A stretch of DNA of 60,549 nucleotides from Verrucomicrobiota bacterium. GTDB lineage: Bacteria > Verrucomicrobiota > Verrucomicrobiia > Chthoniobacterales > UBA10450. How positions within the stretch are numbered: the first letter of the stretch is position 1; each line of letters opens with the position of its first letter. Location: NCBI GenBank assembly GCA_003218415.1, contig QHNK01000027.1:1-60549 (forward strand), written 5' to 3'. The translations under genes were made by a program, and so were the position numbers. Positions 60,101 through 60,549 of the stretch are shown one piece after another. The notes beneath the pieces were generated by a model. The model worked only from the letters and a program-made list of their open reading frames with translations, was not told where the DNA came from and did not search any database.

Positions 60101-60549
60101 CGTGAGTGCAGTCAATCGCGCACCACGACGACCGCGAATTCGATGATTCACTCCATCGTGATGAATTAGCGCCGCACGTCGGCCGCGTTTCGTGCTGAAC
60201 CCTTCGGCGAGCATTTTGACGACGCCATCGAACTCTTGGCGGGTAAGGTTTCGGTACGGCCAGGCCGAACGAGCAAGTTCGAACAACTCATTTTCATCCC
60301 AATCTTGCGTGGAAGCCGCGGCAACAATTTGCTGAGCCAGCACATCGAGCGGTTTTTCCGGAATGCTGAGCCGATCCAACTCGCCACGCTGAACACAACG
60401 CAGTAGCGCCGCACACTCGACGAGTTCATCGCGACTTAACGGGAAGACGCGCCCCTTCGGCAAACCGCCGCGTCTATGCTCGGCGCGGCCGACCCGCTGC
60501 AGCAATGTGGTAATCGAGCGCGTTGTGCCGAGCTGGCAAACAAGATCAA
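57191..60549 (-). CDS. Lhr-type large ATP-dependent helicase, C-terminal portion (N-terminus beyond the right edge)
   Basis: Frame open to the edge: DLVCQLGTTRSITTLLQRVGRAEHRRGG (motif VI region), then a long Lhr-type C-terminal region. Confidence 0.88.
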   Translation of the reverse strand, partial: DLVCQLGTTRSITTLLQRVGRAEHRRGGLPKGRVFPLSRDELVECAALLRCVQRGELDRLSIPEKPLDVLAQQIVAAASTQDWDENELFELARSAWPYRNLTRQEFDGVVKMLAEGFSTKRGRRAALIHHDGVNHRIRGRRGARLTALTSGGAIPDNADYRVILEPSETFVGTVNEDFAVESLAGDIFQLGNASWRILRINSGVVRVEDAKGQPPGIPFWLGEAPARTTELSKALSDLRTEIEKLLIDGQNPNEWLAEEMRLPPEAAEQLGDYFADGYRSVGAIPSQQTLVMERFFDESGGMQLVLHTPFGSRINRAWGLALRKRFCRSFNFELQAAATDDAIVISLGTQHSFPLEEVFRYLNSKTVRDLLVQALLDAPMFTIRWRWNATRSLAVPRFRGGAKIAAPLQRMESENLLAAVFPDQLACLEHIVGDREIPDHPLVKQTIEDCLTEAMDIDGLEDVLRRIEHGQIRCIARDLPEPSPLASEILNARPYAFLDNTPLEERRTRAVYTRRASERNGSGGLGVLDAAAIDKVVKEARPEATNADELHDALMLLGVMTAEEMQRTSSGESAEHFMSTLVAENRATRLILPTQHSKHREVRGFWLAAERLPMIQAIYPNAVVKRNLTVPEAVRGKNWERADAIRELVRGRMEVCGPVTADELADILELSCSEIDAALLGLEAEGFILRGKFHPNGTQQEWCDRRLLARIHRLTIDRLRAEIQPISVQDFYRFLFVWQRVDVDHRVEGPDGLQSVLEQLDGCELPLAAWESAVLAARVADYDPEWLDRLCFSGRVGWGRLSAPQNPTARTIAPLRSSPIALYQRENVQDWLLLSRANSAMEFSVANQVVLDALQSGGALFFTELVRRSGLLPSQVEEALSQLAALGLVTSDSFDGLRALLVPSHKRPTFGRNIGKRRRKTNLASIEFAGRWSLLRTQIASQPSRDGAERGNGAESSQRDTATVKFARALLRRCGVVFRRLLERESFPITWYELGRVYRRWEARGEIRGGYFVAGISGEQFALPEAIGLLRSIRKAPSNGELITLSAADPLNLQGILTPGSRIAALTANRILFRDGFPIAALEAGEICRLADTAVSDLQIETALRVGKLRPSLRPYYK

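Noticed and set aside
1-60549. CRISPR array
   Set aside because: No set of identical 24-40 bp repeats with regular unique spacers; the repeats present are dispersed palindromes.
1-60549. tRNA or rRNA genes
   Set aside because: Intergenic spaces were scanned by eye for GTTCGA/T-loop-like and CCA-ending cloverleaf sequences and none was convincing; a tRNAscan/Infernal run would be decisive.

Overview
The window is about 60 kb of densely coding, GC-rich bacterial DNA. Gene content and dispersed palindromic repeats suggest a Verrucomicrobia-like genome; that is inference only. Most of it is housekeeping. Recognisable genes are ppdK, gcvP, rsmI, a partial complex I operon (nuoH-J-K-L-M-M-N), an LptD/OstA-like protein, ugd, rsmB, an M29 aminopeptidase, coaX, hemB, gpmI, a TonB-dependent receptor, a CHASE2-adenylate cyclase, rplT-pheS-pheT, carA, and an Lhr-type helicase cut by the right edge. 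An MFS transporter is cut by the left edge and is missing from the ORF track. I saw no tRNA, rRNA, CRISPR array or intact transposon. The best leads are: (1) a complex I membrane-arm operon with two NuoM paralogues, an apparently lengthened NuoL C-terminal segment, no nuoI, a second NuoM that lacks the TM7 lysine, and an ORF6N-domain gene inserted between the two nuoM genes with an ATGA overlap; (2) a 1142-aa protein with duplicated TPR blocks, a TM helix and a five-copy C-terminal repeat; (3) a His-motif polytopic membrane domain fused to TPRs; (4) an alkaline-phosphatase-fold protein that has lost most metal ligands; (5) a PD-(D/E)XK-like ORF coupled to hemB; (6) a GNRA-capped hairpin over the rplT ribosome binding site; (7) two frameshifted genes, a rhomboid and a glycosyltransferase remnant; (8) several families of palindromic intergenic repeats, some inside essential operons.
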